DNA of 64,000 nucleotides, from contig OY759981.1 of assembly GCA_963662895.1 (NCBI GenBank), positions 558,001-622,000 on the forward strand. The letters are read 5' to 3'. The notes below the pieces were generated by a model. That model had not been told where the DNA came from and made no database searches. It saw nothing but the letters and a program-made list of their open reading frames with translations. Positions 53,926 to 63,492 of the stretch are shown here, one piece after another (within the stretch, counting starts at the first letter, position 1; each line of letters opens with the position of its first letter). The translations under genes and the position numbers were made by a program. The DNA is from GWE2-42-39 sp963662895. Its GTDB lineage: Bacteria > Bacteroidota > Bacteroidia > Bacteroidales > Prolixibacteraceae.

Positions 53926-55698
53926 ATGAAGATAAAAAATATAAAAAAGGCAACGGCATCATTTTTACTCATTGTCGTTATCTGTCTGACTGCCTGCGAT
54001 AGTTTTTTGGAAGAGGAATCGTTAGGGGATGCAACTACGGATGCTGTCTATTCAACCGAATCAGGTTATAATGCATTGATTACCTCCTGTTATTCTGTAT
54101 TACGCGATGTAACGAAAGAATGGCCTGTGTTTATCGAAGGAACAGATTTATTTACTCGTAATCTTAAAGAAGCAGATGACTTTTTGAATGATTATTCTGC
54201 TTCAAGTCTAAATGCAAGTAATACATATATTTCTAATATATGGGAAATATTGTACATCGGTATCCAGCGGTGCAATACCGCCATTGACCGGGTGGATGAT
54301 GTAGAAAATATGGATGAAACAACCTTACAACAAAGATATGCTGAAGCCGTATTTTTACGTGCTCTCTTTTATTTCTTTTTAGTACAGGAATTTGGAGATA
54401 TTCCTTACCATGATCATGAAGTTACAGGAATTGAAACTGATGTAACCCGTATATCAGAAGCAACAATTTATGCAAATATAATTGCTGATTTGGAGTCGAT
54501 TAAAGATGTTTTGCCCACACTTGCCAATCAGGATGCAGACGATGCAGGGCGTGCTTCATGGGAATCTGTCCGTTATCTCATGGCCCAGGTTTATTTAACC
54601 CGTGGATGGGATTATAATGGCAACCTTGGAAGTTCGGATAGCGATTTTTCAACAGCGGCTTCTTATGCGGATGATATCATAGAAAGCCGGGGTGCCCTGA
54701 CCCTGGAACCTGCTGAAATATATTTTAAGAATGGCGATACCCATGGAACGAACAATGATGATAATTCAGAAGTGATCTTCTCTTTCCGTTTTTCTGACGA
54801 CCAGTCCTTTAATTCTGACCTGGATTATGCTGACCAGGAAGGAAATGACAGCCATAGTGTATTTATAAAAGGAATGAGTATTTTGAACGGAATAATATCA
54901 TCCAGTGGCTCTTTTTATGGAGGCGGGTTGAAGGGTTATTACCAGGCGACCAGGTATTCTTCGGATATACTGCATCCTGAAATGCGTGGTTTCGACAAAC
55001 GTTATTCCTGTTTCTTCAGAGATGCAATTACCGCAGAAGAAAAGGTACTTACAAGTGATGGAGATTATGTTTCTATTGGTGATACGGTTCTATATTACCC
55101 GGGTGTAGAAGATGGCGAAGCATATGCTGACGGAACAGTTTTCCATTCAGCAGATGTCCTTGCCAATAACCCACATGCGTTGATTTATACTCCTTCGATG
55201 TATGACCCCGGAACGGAAATTGACGGTTATGCTTACTGGATTCCTCTTTGGAAACACTTTGAACCTAATAATACAAATGTTGGCTATGGTTCCCGCGATT
55301 TATTATTCATGAAGTTAGGCGGTGCATATTTGTTGTCGGCAGAAGCTCATTTAAAAGCCGGAAATGCGGCAACGGCAGCGGAAAGATATACTGAGGTCAG
55401 GGCAAGATCCATTGACCTAAGCAAGAGCCCGACAGGAGTAGACCCTGATGCCCGCACGGCTGCCGATATTACCATTGATGATATTCTTGATGAGCGTGCA
55501 CGGGAATTGGCAGGAGAAAATCATCGCTGGTTTGATCTTAAACGGACTAAAACATTATATGAAAGGACAATTAAATATAACTTAAGGACTAATAATACCG
55601 GAAATTTGGCTGCCGATAACACAGACATGTATTATTTACGTCCAATTCCACGTGCTGAAATAGAGCGTACTAATATTGAACAAAATCCAGGGTATTAA
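53926..55698 (+). CDS. susD: SusD/RagB-family glycan-binding lipoprotein
   Basis: 590 aa. Lipoprotein signal with lipid-modified Cys24 (CLTACDSFLEEESLG). The TPR-rich SusD fold is shown by NRCNTAIDRVD-like helices (YIGIQRCNTAIDRVDDVE), AEAVFLRALFYFFLVQEFGDIPYHD and the C-terminal signature ERARELAGENHRWFDLKRTKTL ... YYLRPIPRAEIERTNIEQNPGY. Forms the lid of the upstream SusC transporter. Starts 35 bp after susC. No SusE/F-type surface protein follows. Confidence 0.95.
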   Translation: MKIKNIKKATASFLLIVVICLTACDSFLEEESLGDATTDAVYSTESGYNALITSCYSVLRDVTKEWPVFIEGTDLFTRNLKEADDFLNDYSASSLNASNTYISNIWEILYIGIQRCNTAIDRVDDVENMDETTLQQRYAEAVFLRALFYFFLVQEFGDIPYHDHEVTGIETDVTRISEATIYANIIADLESIKDVLPTLANQDADDAGRASWESVRYLMAQVYLTRGWDYNGNLGSSDSDFSTAASYADDIIESRGALTLEPAEIYFKNGDTHGTNNDDNSEVIFSFRFSDDQSFNSDLDYADQEGNDSHSVFIKGMSILNGIISSSGSFYGGGLKGYYQATRYSSDILHPEMRGFDKRYSCFFRDAITAEEKVLTSDGDYVSIGDTVLYYPGVEDGEAYADGTVFHSADVLANNPHALIYTPSMYDPGTEIDGYAYWIPLWKHFEPNNTNVGYGSRDLLFMKLGGAYLLSAEAHLKAGNAATAAERYTEVRARSIDLSKSPTGVDPDARTAADITIDDILDERARELAGENHRWFDLKRTKTLYERTIKYNLRTNNTGNLAADNTDMYYLRPIPRAEIERTNIEQNPGY

Positions 55699-56051
55699 AG
55701 GCTCATATATCATCAACCGGGTAAAGGGCAAAGAATACAAAAAATTGATTCTTCCCGGTTGCTGATGGTTCCGGAGAAACACTCTCTGAGTTCAGGGGAT
55801 AAATCTCCGGCAGTACAAGGTAATCAGGATGAATAGAGACGGGAAGTATGAAGTTTGGCGCTCCTGTTGCCACTTGCAACTTCCCGTTTCATATAAACAT
55901 CCGTCATAATAAAAACCAGCGATTCTGAAAATTAATACCGGTTTAAGGGTTATTTTTGAAGGCGATTATTCAGTCCTCTGGCATTCCCTTCAGAAAATTA
56001 AGGACATATCGCTTAGACAACAGGATTAAACAACATTAAAATAATTGAATT
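55699..56051. other. Spacer between susD and the phosphoesterase genes, 353 bp
   Basis: Contains one imperfect long inverted repeat (CATCAACCGGG at 55711 and CCCGGTTGCTGATG ending about 55768), perhaps a processing or weak termination structure reducing downstream expression. No ORF of note. Confidence 0.5.
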
Positions 56052-57155
56052 ATGAATAACGAAAGTAGAAGAAGTTTTCTCCGGAATTCGGTCCTGGCTA
56101 CCGGTGGATTAGGATTGATGGGAACAAATGCTTCGTCCATGACATCTTCTTCCGTAGAAATAAAAAAAGGGGCATCTTCGCCGATCACAAAAAAATTATC
56201 CTTTAACAAAGACGGAAAGTTCAAAATTGTTCAGTTTACCGATATTCATGCCGTTTATAAAGAAGGCGAAACGGACCACGCTTATGACATTATGAATAAA
56301 ATATTGGATATTGAAAAACCTGATTTCGTAATTTATACCGGGGATATTGTAACTGAATATAAACCTGCAGCACTTTGGGAAAAGGTTACTGGTTTATCGA
56401 ATGACCGGAATATCCCTTTCGCTGTTGCTTTTGGAAATCACGATTCTGAACGCGATACCACAAGAGATAAAGTTTATGATATTGTTGTTGGTTTGGATGG
56501 TTGTCTGAATGAACCCAAAAAGGAGTCAGTGGACGACGTATTTGGCTATACCAACCAGATAATCCCGGTGTACAAATCAGACGGTTCCGGGGAAAAGGCT
56601 TTTATTTTTTATCTTTTTGATTCAAACGCCTTAAGTGATTTGCCCGGGGCTTCTCATCGTGAAGATTGGATAAGAGCTAATCAAATTGAGTGGTATGTAA
56701 AAAATAGCAGGGAACTCACCAAAGAAAACAATGGCATGCCCTATCCTGCTTTAGCTTTTTTCCATATTCCACTAATTGAATTTTATACTGCTTTTAGTAA
56801 TCAAAATCAAAGAAAGGTTGGCTGGCGGATTGAAAATGAATGTTGCCCTCCTGTCAATTCAGGTCTGTTTACAGCCTTTATGGAATGTAAAGATGTTAAA
56901 GGAATATTTGTCGGACATGACCATGATAATGATTATGTGGCTTATATGCAGGGAATAGCCCTGGGCTACGGAAGGTTTTCAGGAGGAAACAATACCTACC
57001 ATACACTATGCCGTGGAGCACGTATTTTTGAACTTACAGAGGGAGAGGAATCCTTTGAAACGTGGACCCGTTTCGAAACAGGCCGTTTCCTTAACCGGAT
57101 AAATGTTCCTTATACCTTTACCTCTGATGACCCTCAGTATAAACCCAAACCCTGA
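56052..57155 (+). CDS. Tat-exported calcineurin-like metallophosphoesterase (copy 1)
   Basis: 367 aa. Twin-arginine signal Arg6-Arg7 (ESRRSFLRNSVLATGGLGLMG). Metal-binding motifs in order: FTDIHAV (D-x-H), YTGDIV (GD), FGNHDSE (GNHD), FFHIPLIEFY (H) and GHDHDNDY (GHxH). This matches Dcr2-like purple-phosphatase-type enzymes. Folded before export with its two metals, it would act in the periplasm on phosphomono- or diesters. Located inside the polysaccharide locus between susD and the rhamnosidase, suggesting the glycan carries phosphate. Confidence 0.88.
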   Translation: MNNESRRSFLRNSVLATGGLGLMGTNASSMTSSSVEIKKGASSPITKKLSFNKDGKFKIVQFTDIHAVYKEGETDHAYDIMNKILDIEKPDFVIYTGDIVTEYKPAALWEKVTGLSNDRNIPFAVAFGNHDSERDTTRDKVYDIVVGLDGCLNEPKKESVDDVFGYTNQIIPVYKSDGSGEKAFIFYLFDSNALSDLPGASHREDWIRANQIEWYVKNSRELTKENNGMPYPALAFFHIPLIEFYTAFSNQNQRKVGWRIENECCPPVNSGLFTAFMECKDVKGIFVGHDHDNDYVAYMQGIALGYGRFSGGNNTYHTLCRGARIFELTEGEESFETWTRFETGRFLNRINVPYTFTSDDPQYKPKP

Positions 57156-57212
57156 AATATTCCCTGTTTTTGGAGAACTTATTGGAACAAAGGAAAATGT
57201 TAAACTGGATAA

Positions 57213-58259
57213 ATGAAAAAAGAAAGCATTGACAGAAGAATTTTTATCAGGAATTCAGCCCTTGTTGCAGGCGGGATTACTGTCGCCGGAGCTGGTTTAT
57301 CGGCCAATATTTTATCTTCCCCTTTAATTCATAAAAATGTGGCATCTGATCTAAAATTGTCATACAACCTTCAGGGAAAATTTAAAATTGTTCAATTTAC
57401 TGATACCCACTGGAAACCCGCTGTTCGTGAATCAACAGAAGCTGCTGATTGCATGAATAATGTTTTGGATGTTGAAAAACCTGATTTGGTTATTTATACG
57501 GGGGACCATGTTACCGGTGAGCCCATTGCAGAGGGTATTGATGCTATTTTGGAGCCGGTAGTATCGCATAAAATTCCGTTTGCAGCAGTCCTGGGAAATC
57601 ATGATGACGAATACAGTATGTCCCGTCAGGAGATATATGAATATATGAAGAGGTTTCCGGGAAATTTAACGGGAACAGTTCCGGGTATTACAGGAGTAAC
57701 AAATTTTGTTATTCCGCTTTATCAATCAAGCAGTGACCGGATAATGACAGTCCTTTATGGTCTGGACAGCAACAGGGATAGAGTTGAGGCCAGCGAGGTA
57801 GCGTGGTACAATAAAAAGAGCAAAGAATATACACAGAAGAATAAGGGGATCCCGATTCCTTCCCTGGCTTTTTTTCATATACCCGTTCCTGAATTCAAAG
57901 ATGCTATCATCGACCTGAATGCCCGTTTCTACGGAACCCGCAAAGAGCACGTTTGTTGCCCGGAAAGGAATACCGGATTATTTAATGCTTTCAAAAAAAA
58001 CGGGGATGTTATGGCAGTTGTTGTCGGGCATGATCATCTGAATGATTACGTAGTTTGCTGGAAAGATATAATGCTTTGCTACGGACGTGTAACAGGTAGC
58101 AAGAAAACATCTCACTATAACCTGCCTGATGGAAGCAACGGAGCACGGGTAATAGAGTTGACCGAAGGAGAACGAAGTTTTGAGAGTTGGATCCGGCTGA
58201 GAACAGGAGAAAAAATTAAACCGTTTAAATATCCGGAGGATTTTATTGATAGTCAATAA
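57213..58259 (+). CDS. Tat-exported calcineurin-like metallophosphoesterase (copy 2)
   Basis: 348 aa, paralogue of the preceding gene, 57 bp downstream. Twin-arginine signal Arg8-Arg9 (IDRRIFIRNSALVAGG). Motifs FTDTHWK, YTGDHV, LGNHDDE, FFHIPVPEF and GHDHLNDY retain all metal ligands, and both share the ECCPP/CCPERNTGLF segment, but intervening regions differ clearly, so the two probably cleave different phosphate linkages or positions. Confidence 0.88.
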   Translation: MKKESIDRRIFIRNSALVAGGITVAGAGLSANILSSPLIHKNVASDLKLSYNLQGKFKIVQFTDTHWKPAVRESTEAADCMNNVLDVEKPDLVIYTGDHVTGEPIAEGIDAILEPVVSHKIPFAAVLGNHDDEYSMSRQEIYEYMKRFPGNLTGTVPGITGVTNFVIPLYQSSSDRIMTVLYGLDSNRDRVEASEVAWYNKKSKEYTQKNKGIPIPSLAFFHIPVPEFKDAIIDLNARFYGTRKEHVCCPERNTGLFNAFKKNGDVMAVVVGHDHLNDYVVCWKDIMLCYGRVTGSKKTSHYNLPDGSNGARVIELTEGERSFESWIRLRTGEKIKPFKYPEDFIDSQ

Positions 58260-58621
58260 GTTCAACAAATTCCTTTATTCTAAAGCGAGAACAAAAGGGA
58301 TATGATCCTTTTCCCTGGTTTGCGTTGAACGAAAGTATAAAAGAGAACAAAGAAATAAAAAGATTTAATGCTGATTAGACGAAATGCCTCTGTTAAGTGT
58401 CCGGAATGCCAGATTATTGGTTATTGCCAAGGCATTTGCTACACAAAAAGAGGTTGATCTTTGCCTGGAGCATATTCGAATAAGACACCGACACCGACAG
58501 ACAGATATAGATAGATATTATAAGGCTAAATCATTTTAGTAAAAGAATTAGAGATGCCCTTAATTCATTTTTGCTAATTTAGAACGCCGGGAATTTACCA
58601 ATTAAACTTAAACAATATACA
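58260..58621. other. Spacer before the rhamnosidase gene, 362 bp
   Basis: Contains two short overlapping open frames (58368-58457, 29 codons with CPEC and CQGIC cysteines; 58384-58539, 51 codons) and a small microsatellite-like tract of GACACC/GACA/GATA units at 58483-58518. Neither frame resembles a known protein; possibly a gene remnant. Confidence 0.4.
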
Positions 58622-61312
58622 ATGAAACACTTTTTAATTTTTATCATATCTGTTGCTCTTTTATATTCTTGTCAGCATCGTACAGATAAATTTTCTGTTG
58701 CAAATATGCAGTGCGAGTACATTGAAAATCCTGTAGGGATTGATGCAAAAAGTCCCCGTTTTTCGTGGCAAATAAATTCCGAAACTCCGGGATTTGAACA
58801 GCAGGCTTATCAGATTTTTGTTGGGACCGATTCGGCAAAAGTTGCCAAAGGGGAAGCAAATGTTTGGAATTCGGGCAAGATTAAAGTTTCGACCATCCCG
58901 GTAGCTTATACAGGAACAGAGCTTTATCCTTTTACCCGTTATTTCTGGAGTGTGAAGGTTCAGGATTGCGATGGTCACTGGTCACCGTTTTCCGGGGTAG
59001 CTTTTTTTGAAACCGGGATGATGCAACAAAATAACTGGAAAGGAGACTGGATTACCGACACTTACGATTTTAATGTAAAACCTGCCCCTTATTTTCGCAA
59101 AGAATTTAGTATTCAGAAAAAGATAAAATCGGCACGTGCATATATTGCTGTCGGTGGTTTATATGAACTCTACCTGAACGGGGAAAAAATAGGTACCCAT
59201 CGCCTTGATCCGATGTATACCCGATTCGACCGACGAACATTATATGTTACTTATGATGTTGCCAAAAACCTGAAGGAAGGGGAGAATGCTGTTGGTGTTT
59301 TGCTTGGTAATGGCTGGTTTAACCACCAGTCAACTGCTGTATGGTATTTCGACAAAGCGCCCTGGCGTGCCCGTCCTAAATTCTGTATGGATTTACGAAT
59401 TACTTACGAGGACGGTTCTGAAGAAACTATTTCCAGTGACGGTGATTGGAAAACAGCTTATTCCCCGGTCATTTTTAATAGCATATACACGGCTGAACAT
59501 TATGATGCCCGTTTGGAACAACCGGGTTGGAACCAACCTGATTTTGACGATTCGAAATGGAAAAGCGTGTTGAAAACCGGTGCACCTTCAAAAAATATTA
59601 CTGCACAGGTGTTGCATCCTATTCGAAATGTAAAAGAAATTCCGGCAAAGAGAATGATGAAATTTAACGACCGGGATTATGTGTTCGATTTCGGGCGGAA
59701 TTTTGCCGGCGTTTCAAAATTAACGGTAACCGGAGACGCAGGGACAACCATACAACTGAGACATGGGGAACAATTGGATAAGGACGGTCATGTCGACCAA
59801 TCAAATATCGACAGGCATTACCGTCCAACCGACGATTCTGATCCTTTCCAGACCGACATTGTTATTCTTAGCGGGAAGGAAGACAAATTTATGCCGAAGT
59901 TTAATTATAAAGGGTTTCAGTACGTTGAGGTTACGTCAGACAAGCGTGTTCATCTGGACAAAGAGAGCCTCACGGCTTATTTTATGCACAGCGATGTTCC
60001 TCCTGTTGGAGAGATAAATTCATCGGATACTTTATTGAACAGGTTGTGGCAGGCATCCAACGCATCGTACCTTTCCAACTTTTTTGGTTATCCGACTGAT
60101 TGTCCACAACGTGAAAAAAACGGATGGACAGCTGACTCACGGATTAATACCGAAACCGGATTGTATAATTTCGACGGGATTACTATTTATGAAAAATGGC
60201 TAGCCGACCATCAGGATGAGCAGCAGCCCAATGGGGTACTTTCTGCCATAATCCCGTCTGATGGCTGGGGTTACCACTGGGCAAATGGTCCCGATTGGAC
60301 CAGCACAATTGCTTTCATTCCATGGGACATCTACCTTTTTTACGGAGATTCGAGATTACTGGAAAATTGCTATGACAATATAAAGCTCTATGTTGACCAT
60401 ATTGATGAGATCAGCCCTACGGGGCTTACCGATTGGGGGCTGGGAGACTGGATTCCTGTAAAATCGAAGGCGCCAAAGGAATTCACATCATCCACTTATT
60501 TTTATATGGATGCCACCATTTTGGCAAAAGCTGCCAAACTTTTCGACAAACAAGCAGATTATGAAAAATATTCAGCCCTGTCAAAAAAAATAAAAGAGGC
60601 AATTAATGCAAAATACCTGATTTCTGAAACAGGAATTTATGGCGAAGGCACCCAGACAGAATTGAGTTTTGCCTTAAAGTGGGGATTGGTCCCTGATGAA
60701 CTAAAAACTAAAGTAGCCGAAAACCTTGCAAAAAGGGTATTGGCTGATGGCTCGCATATCGATGTAGGCTTGCTTGGTTCTAAAACAATATTAAATGCTT
60801 TGAGCGAAAATGGGTATGCAGACCTGGCATACAAGCTTGCAACCCAGAAAACCTTTCCCTCGTGGGGCTGGTGGATTGCGAATGGGGCTACAACTTTCTT
60901 TGAGAATTGGCGTATTGAGGCAAATGACTCACGGAACCATCCAAGCTTTGGCGAGATCAACGCGTGGTTTTACAAAGCTCTTGGCGGCATTTATCCGGAT
61001 GAAGCTCACCCGGGATTTAAAAATATTATTCTTAAACCCAATTTTGTGGAAGGCTTAACCCAGTTTGAAGCTAAACACGAAAGTCTGTACGGAACAATTG
61101 TGTCTTCCTGGAAGAAATCAAACGGGAAAGTTTTATATCAGGTCGCTATTCCGGCAAACAGCACAGCAACGCTCTCTCTTACGGCAAAAGAAATCCTTGA
61201 GGAAGGAGAACCGTTGTCTGAAAAGAAAAAATTTAAGGTCGAAAGGAACGAAAATAAATTATTCACAATTGACCTTCAGCCCGGGATTTATAATTTTTCA
61301 ATAGAAGAGTAA
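58622..61312 (+). CDS. Alpha-L-rhamnosidase (GH78), lipoprotein
   Basis: 896 aa; releases terminal alpha-L-rhamnose from glycans. Lipoprotein signal with Cys17 (VALLYSCQHR). N-terminal Fn3/rhamnosidase-N beta domains (NPVGIDAKSPRFSWQINSE), then RAYIAVGGLYELYLNGEKIGTHRLDPMYTRFDRR (carbohydrate-binding-like domain), the (alpha/alpha)6 catalytic barrel with YPTDCPQREKNGWTADSR (acid residues of the active site) and GATTFFENWRIE (catalytic glutamate), and a C-terminal beta domain. Surface or periplasmic depolymerisation fits the adjacent SusC/SusD pair. Its 3' end directly abuts an IS66 remnant. Confidence 0.95.
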   Translation: MKHFLIFIISVALLYSCQHRTDKFSVANMQCEYIENPVGIDAKSPRFSWQINSETPGFEQQAYQIFVGTDSAKVAKGEANVWNSGKIKVSTIPVAYTGTELYPFTRYFWSVKVQDCDGHWSPFSGVAFFETGMMQQNNWKGDWITDTYDFNVKPAPYFRKEFSIQKKIKSARAYIAVGGLYELYLNGEKIGTHRLDPMYTRFDRRTLYVTYDVAKNLKEGENAVGVLLGNGWFNHQSTAVWYFDKAPWRARPKFCMDLRITYEDGSEETISSDGDWKTAYSPVIFNSIYTAEHYDARLEQPGWNQPDFDDSKWKSVLKTGAPSKNITAQVLHPIRNVKEIPAKRMMKFNDRDYVFDFGRNFAGVSKLTVTGDAGTTIQLRHGEQLDKDGHVDQSNIDRHYRPTDDSDPFQTDIVILSGKEDKFMPKFNYKGFQYVEVTSDKRVHLDKESLTAYFMHSDVPPVGEINSSDTLLNRLWQASNASYLSNFFGYPTDCPQREKNGWTADSRINTETGLYNFDGITIYEKWLADHQDEQQPNGVLSAIIPSDGWGYHWANGPDWTSTIAFIPWDIYLFYGDSRLLENCYDNIKLYVDHIDEISPTGLTDWGLGDWIPVKSKAPKEFTSSTYFYMDATILAKAAKLFDKQADYEKYSALSKKIKEAINAKYLISETGIYGEGTQTELSFALKWGLVPDELKTKVAENLAKRVLADGSHIDVGLLGSKTILNALSENGYADLAYKLATQKTFPSWGWWIANGATTFFENWRIEANDSRNHPSFGEINAWFYKALGGIYPDEAHPGFKNIILKPNFVEGLTQFEAKHESLYGTIVSSWKKSNGKVLYQVAIPANSTATLSLTAKEILEEGEPLSEKKKFKVERNENKLFTIDLQPGIYNFSIEE

Positions 61313-61599
61313 TTGATCCGGTCCACAATCTCTTTGGCATCTTCATCCCCTTCGATATCCAGGAACTCACGTTTGCAGTGCTGCAAGCAGCCCAGCCGGA
61401 TCACGCCCGGGTAAGTACCGGCTTCTAAAATTTTATATTTGACTGTATTACCCAGGGCTGCCCAGATATACCCTTTGCGCACACCTTTACCCTGGCTGTT
61501 TTTCTCTTTGGTCAGGACAGTATAATAACTTTCGTCCATCGAAAAATAATCATCCTCCAGGATAGCCTTTTTTAAGGCCTTGTCCAGACGCTCCATCAT
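61313..61599 (-). pseudogene. IS66 transposase (TnpC) fragment with internal deletion
   Basis: Minus-strand frame with the IS66 core LDKALKKAILEDDYFSMDESYYTVLTKEK ... GVRKGYIWAALGN, then an abrupt jump to YKILEAGTYPGVIRLGCLQHCKREFLDIEG. Family TnpC is about 500 aa; here the N-terminal about 270 residues, a middle segment of some 40 residues and the C-terminus are absent. The frame runs a few codons into the rhamnosidase gene end, marking the truncation point. Confidence 0.82.
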
Positions 61600-61605
61600 C
61601 CAGGC

Positions 61606-61767
61606 CTACTTCTTGATCAGGGCCCATTTCATCTCGTATTGACCGCCGCCGGGGTGAAAACAGGGTACCTCAAAAGTCCCTTTTTCCAGTTTCTTCGTGT
61701 AAAGAATAAATCCGTCTTTTTGCCAGTGCAGGATCTTGATCATTCCCCTTGTTTTGCCTAAAAACAG
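61606..61767 (-). pseudogene. IS66 accessory protein TnpB fragment
   Basis: Minus-strand frame LFLGKTRGMIKILHWQKDGFILYTKKLEKGTFEVP, the conserved core of IS66 TnpB, ending at a TAG (61606-61608) where it joins the tnpC piece. N-terminal part missing; the homology stops within 20 bp of the first tandem repeat unit. Confidence 0.78.
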
Positions 61768-61784
61768 AAAGACTTCTCAGGACA

Positions 61785-62209
61785 ACAGGAAAGGTATCCG
61801 GGAGTCAAGTCCCCGGTTCACCGGAAGGTGAAAAGCAGGGATGGCCGGTCAAAGTAGTCCGGGCCGGCGAAGGAGAGAGCGGTTTTTGGCGGGTATTCAG
61901 GGAAGTGGGACGGGAAGAAAAAACCGGGAGGCGGGAGGAAGGATAACTTTGACAAGACTTTTTCTTCCTTTTGGTCGACTGCAAAAGGAAGGGCCCCGCC
62001 GGACAGAGGAATACAAATTGTCAGGTTATTAAGAGAACGAAGACCCCCCCCACGGTAGTTCGTCAAAAAAAACAGTGTAGTTGCGTGGCTGGAGATAATG
62101 AAATGCTGAAAAAAGTGATAGTTTATATTTGCCTCATATACAGATTTCTGTAAAAATATATCATAGGCAGAGCCACACCCAAAAATTTATTGGCCATAAT
62201 GAGGCAATG
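61785..62209 (+). repeat. Array unit 1 (tail type A, 425 bp)
   Basis: First, slightly diverged copy (TATCCGGG instead of CATCTCGG at its 5' edge). Tail has the C-run before CACGGTAG and a perfect TATATTTG box at 62124-62131. Confidence 0.9.
61803..62038 (+). ncRNA. Candidate structured RNA in the repeat core (representative: unit 1)
   Basis: Four stems can form in order without conflict: P1 TTCACC(61817-61822)/GGTGAA(61827-61832) closed by tetraloop GGAA; P2 GGCCGG(61843-61848)/CCGGGCC(61859-61865); P3 CGGTTTTT(61880-61887)/AAAAACCG(61919-61926); P4 outer GGCGGG(61930-61935)/CCCGCC(61995-62000) enclosing inner CTTCCTTTTG(61964-61973)/CAAAAGGAAG(61982-61991). In unit 3 the P1 loop is GAAA, still a GNRA loop. 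No known RNA family is recognised; strand is inferred from the GNRA loop and promoter-like boxes. Confidence 0.4.
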
Positions 62210-62638
62210 ACAGGAAAGGCATCTCGGAGTCAAGTCCCCAATTCACCGGAAGGTGAAAAGCAGGGGTGGCCGGTCAAAGTAGTCCGGGCCGGCGAAGGAG
62301 AGAGCGGTTTTTGGCGGGTATTCAGGGAAGTGGGACGGGAAGAAAAAACCGGGAGGCGGGAGGAAGGATAACTTTGACAAGACTTTTTCTTCCTTTTGGT
62401 CGACTGCAAAAGGAAGGGCCCCGCCGTACAGAGGAATACAAATTGTCAGGTTATTAAGAGAACGAAGAAAACCCCACCCACGGTAGTTCGTCAAAAAAAA
62501 ACAGTGTAGTTGCATGGCCGGGAATAATGAAATGCTGAAAAAAGTGATGGTTCATATTTACTTCATATACAGACTTCTGTGAAAATATATCATAGGCAGA
62601 GCCACACCCAAAAATTTATTGGCCATAATGAGGCAATG
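62210..62638 (+). repeat. Array unit 2 (tail type B, 429 bp)
   Basis: Core has AA instead of GG before the P1 stem; tail type B with ACCCCACCC, one extra A in the A-run and CATATTTA in place of the TATATTTG box. Confidence 0.9.
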
Positions 62639-63063
62639 ACAGGAAAGGCATCTCGGAGTCAAGTCCCCAATTCACCGAAAGGTGAAAAGCAGGGATGGCC
62701 GGTCAAAGTAGTCCGGGCCGGCGAAGGAGAGAGCGGTTTTTGGCGGGTATTCAGGGAAGTGGGACGGGAAGAAAAAACCGGGAGGCGGGAGGAAGGATAA
62801 CTTTGACAAGACTTTTTCTTCCTTTTGGTCGACTGCAAAAGGAAGGGCCCCGCCGGACAGAGGAATACAAATTGTCAGGTTATTAAGAGAACGAAGACCC
62901 CCCCCACGGTAGTTCGTCAAAAAAAACAGTGTAGTTGCGTGGCTGGAGATAATGAAATGCTGAAAAAAGTGATAGTTTATATTTGCCTCATATACAGATT
63001 TCTGTAAAAATATATCATAGGCAGAGCCACACCCAAAAATTTATTGGCCATAATGAGGCAATG
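62639..63063 (+). repeat. Array unit 3 (tail type A, 425 bp)
   Basis: Like unit 1 in the tail, with the TATATTTG box at 62978-62985; the only copy whose P1 loop is GAAA rather than GGAA. Confidence 0.9.
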
Positions 63064-63492
63064 ACAGGAAAGGCATCTCGGAGTCAAGTCCCCAATTCAC
63101 CGGAAGGTGAAAAGCAGGGGTGGCCGGTCAAAGTAGTCCGGGCCGGCGAAGGAGAGAGCGGTTTTTGGCGGGTATTCAGGGAAGTGGGACGGGAAGAAAA
63201 AACCGGGAAGCGGGAGGAAGGATAACTTTGACAAGACTTTTTCTTCCTTTTGGTCGACTGCAAAAGGAAGGGCCCCGCCGGACAGAGGAATACAAATTGT
63301 CAGGTTATTAAGAGAACGAAGAAAACCCCACCCACGGTAGTTCGTCAAAAAAAAACAGTGTAGTTGCATGGCCGGGAATAATGAAATGCTGTAAAAAGTG
63401 ATGGTTCATATTTGCTTCATATACAGACTTCTGTAAAAATATATCATAGGCAGAGCCACACCCAAAAATTTATTGGGCATAATGAGGCAATG
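63064..63492 (+). repeat. Array unit 4 (tail type B, 429 bp)
   Basis: Type B tail as in unit 2; one G-to-A change in the outer P4 arm and TTGGGCAT instead of TTGGCCAT near its end. Confidence 0.9.
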
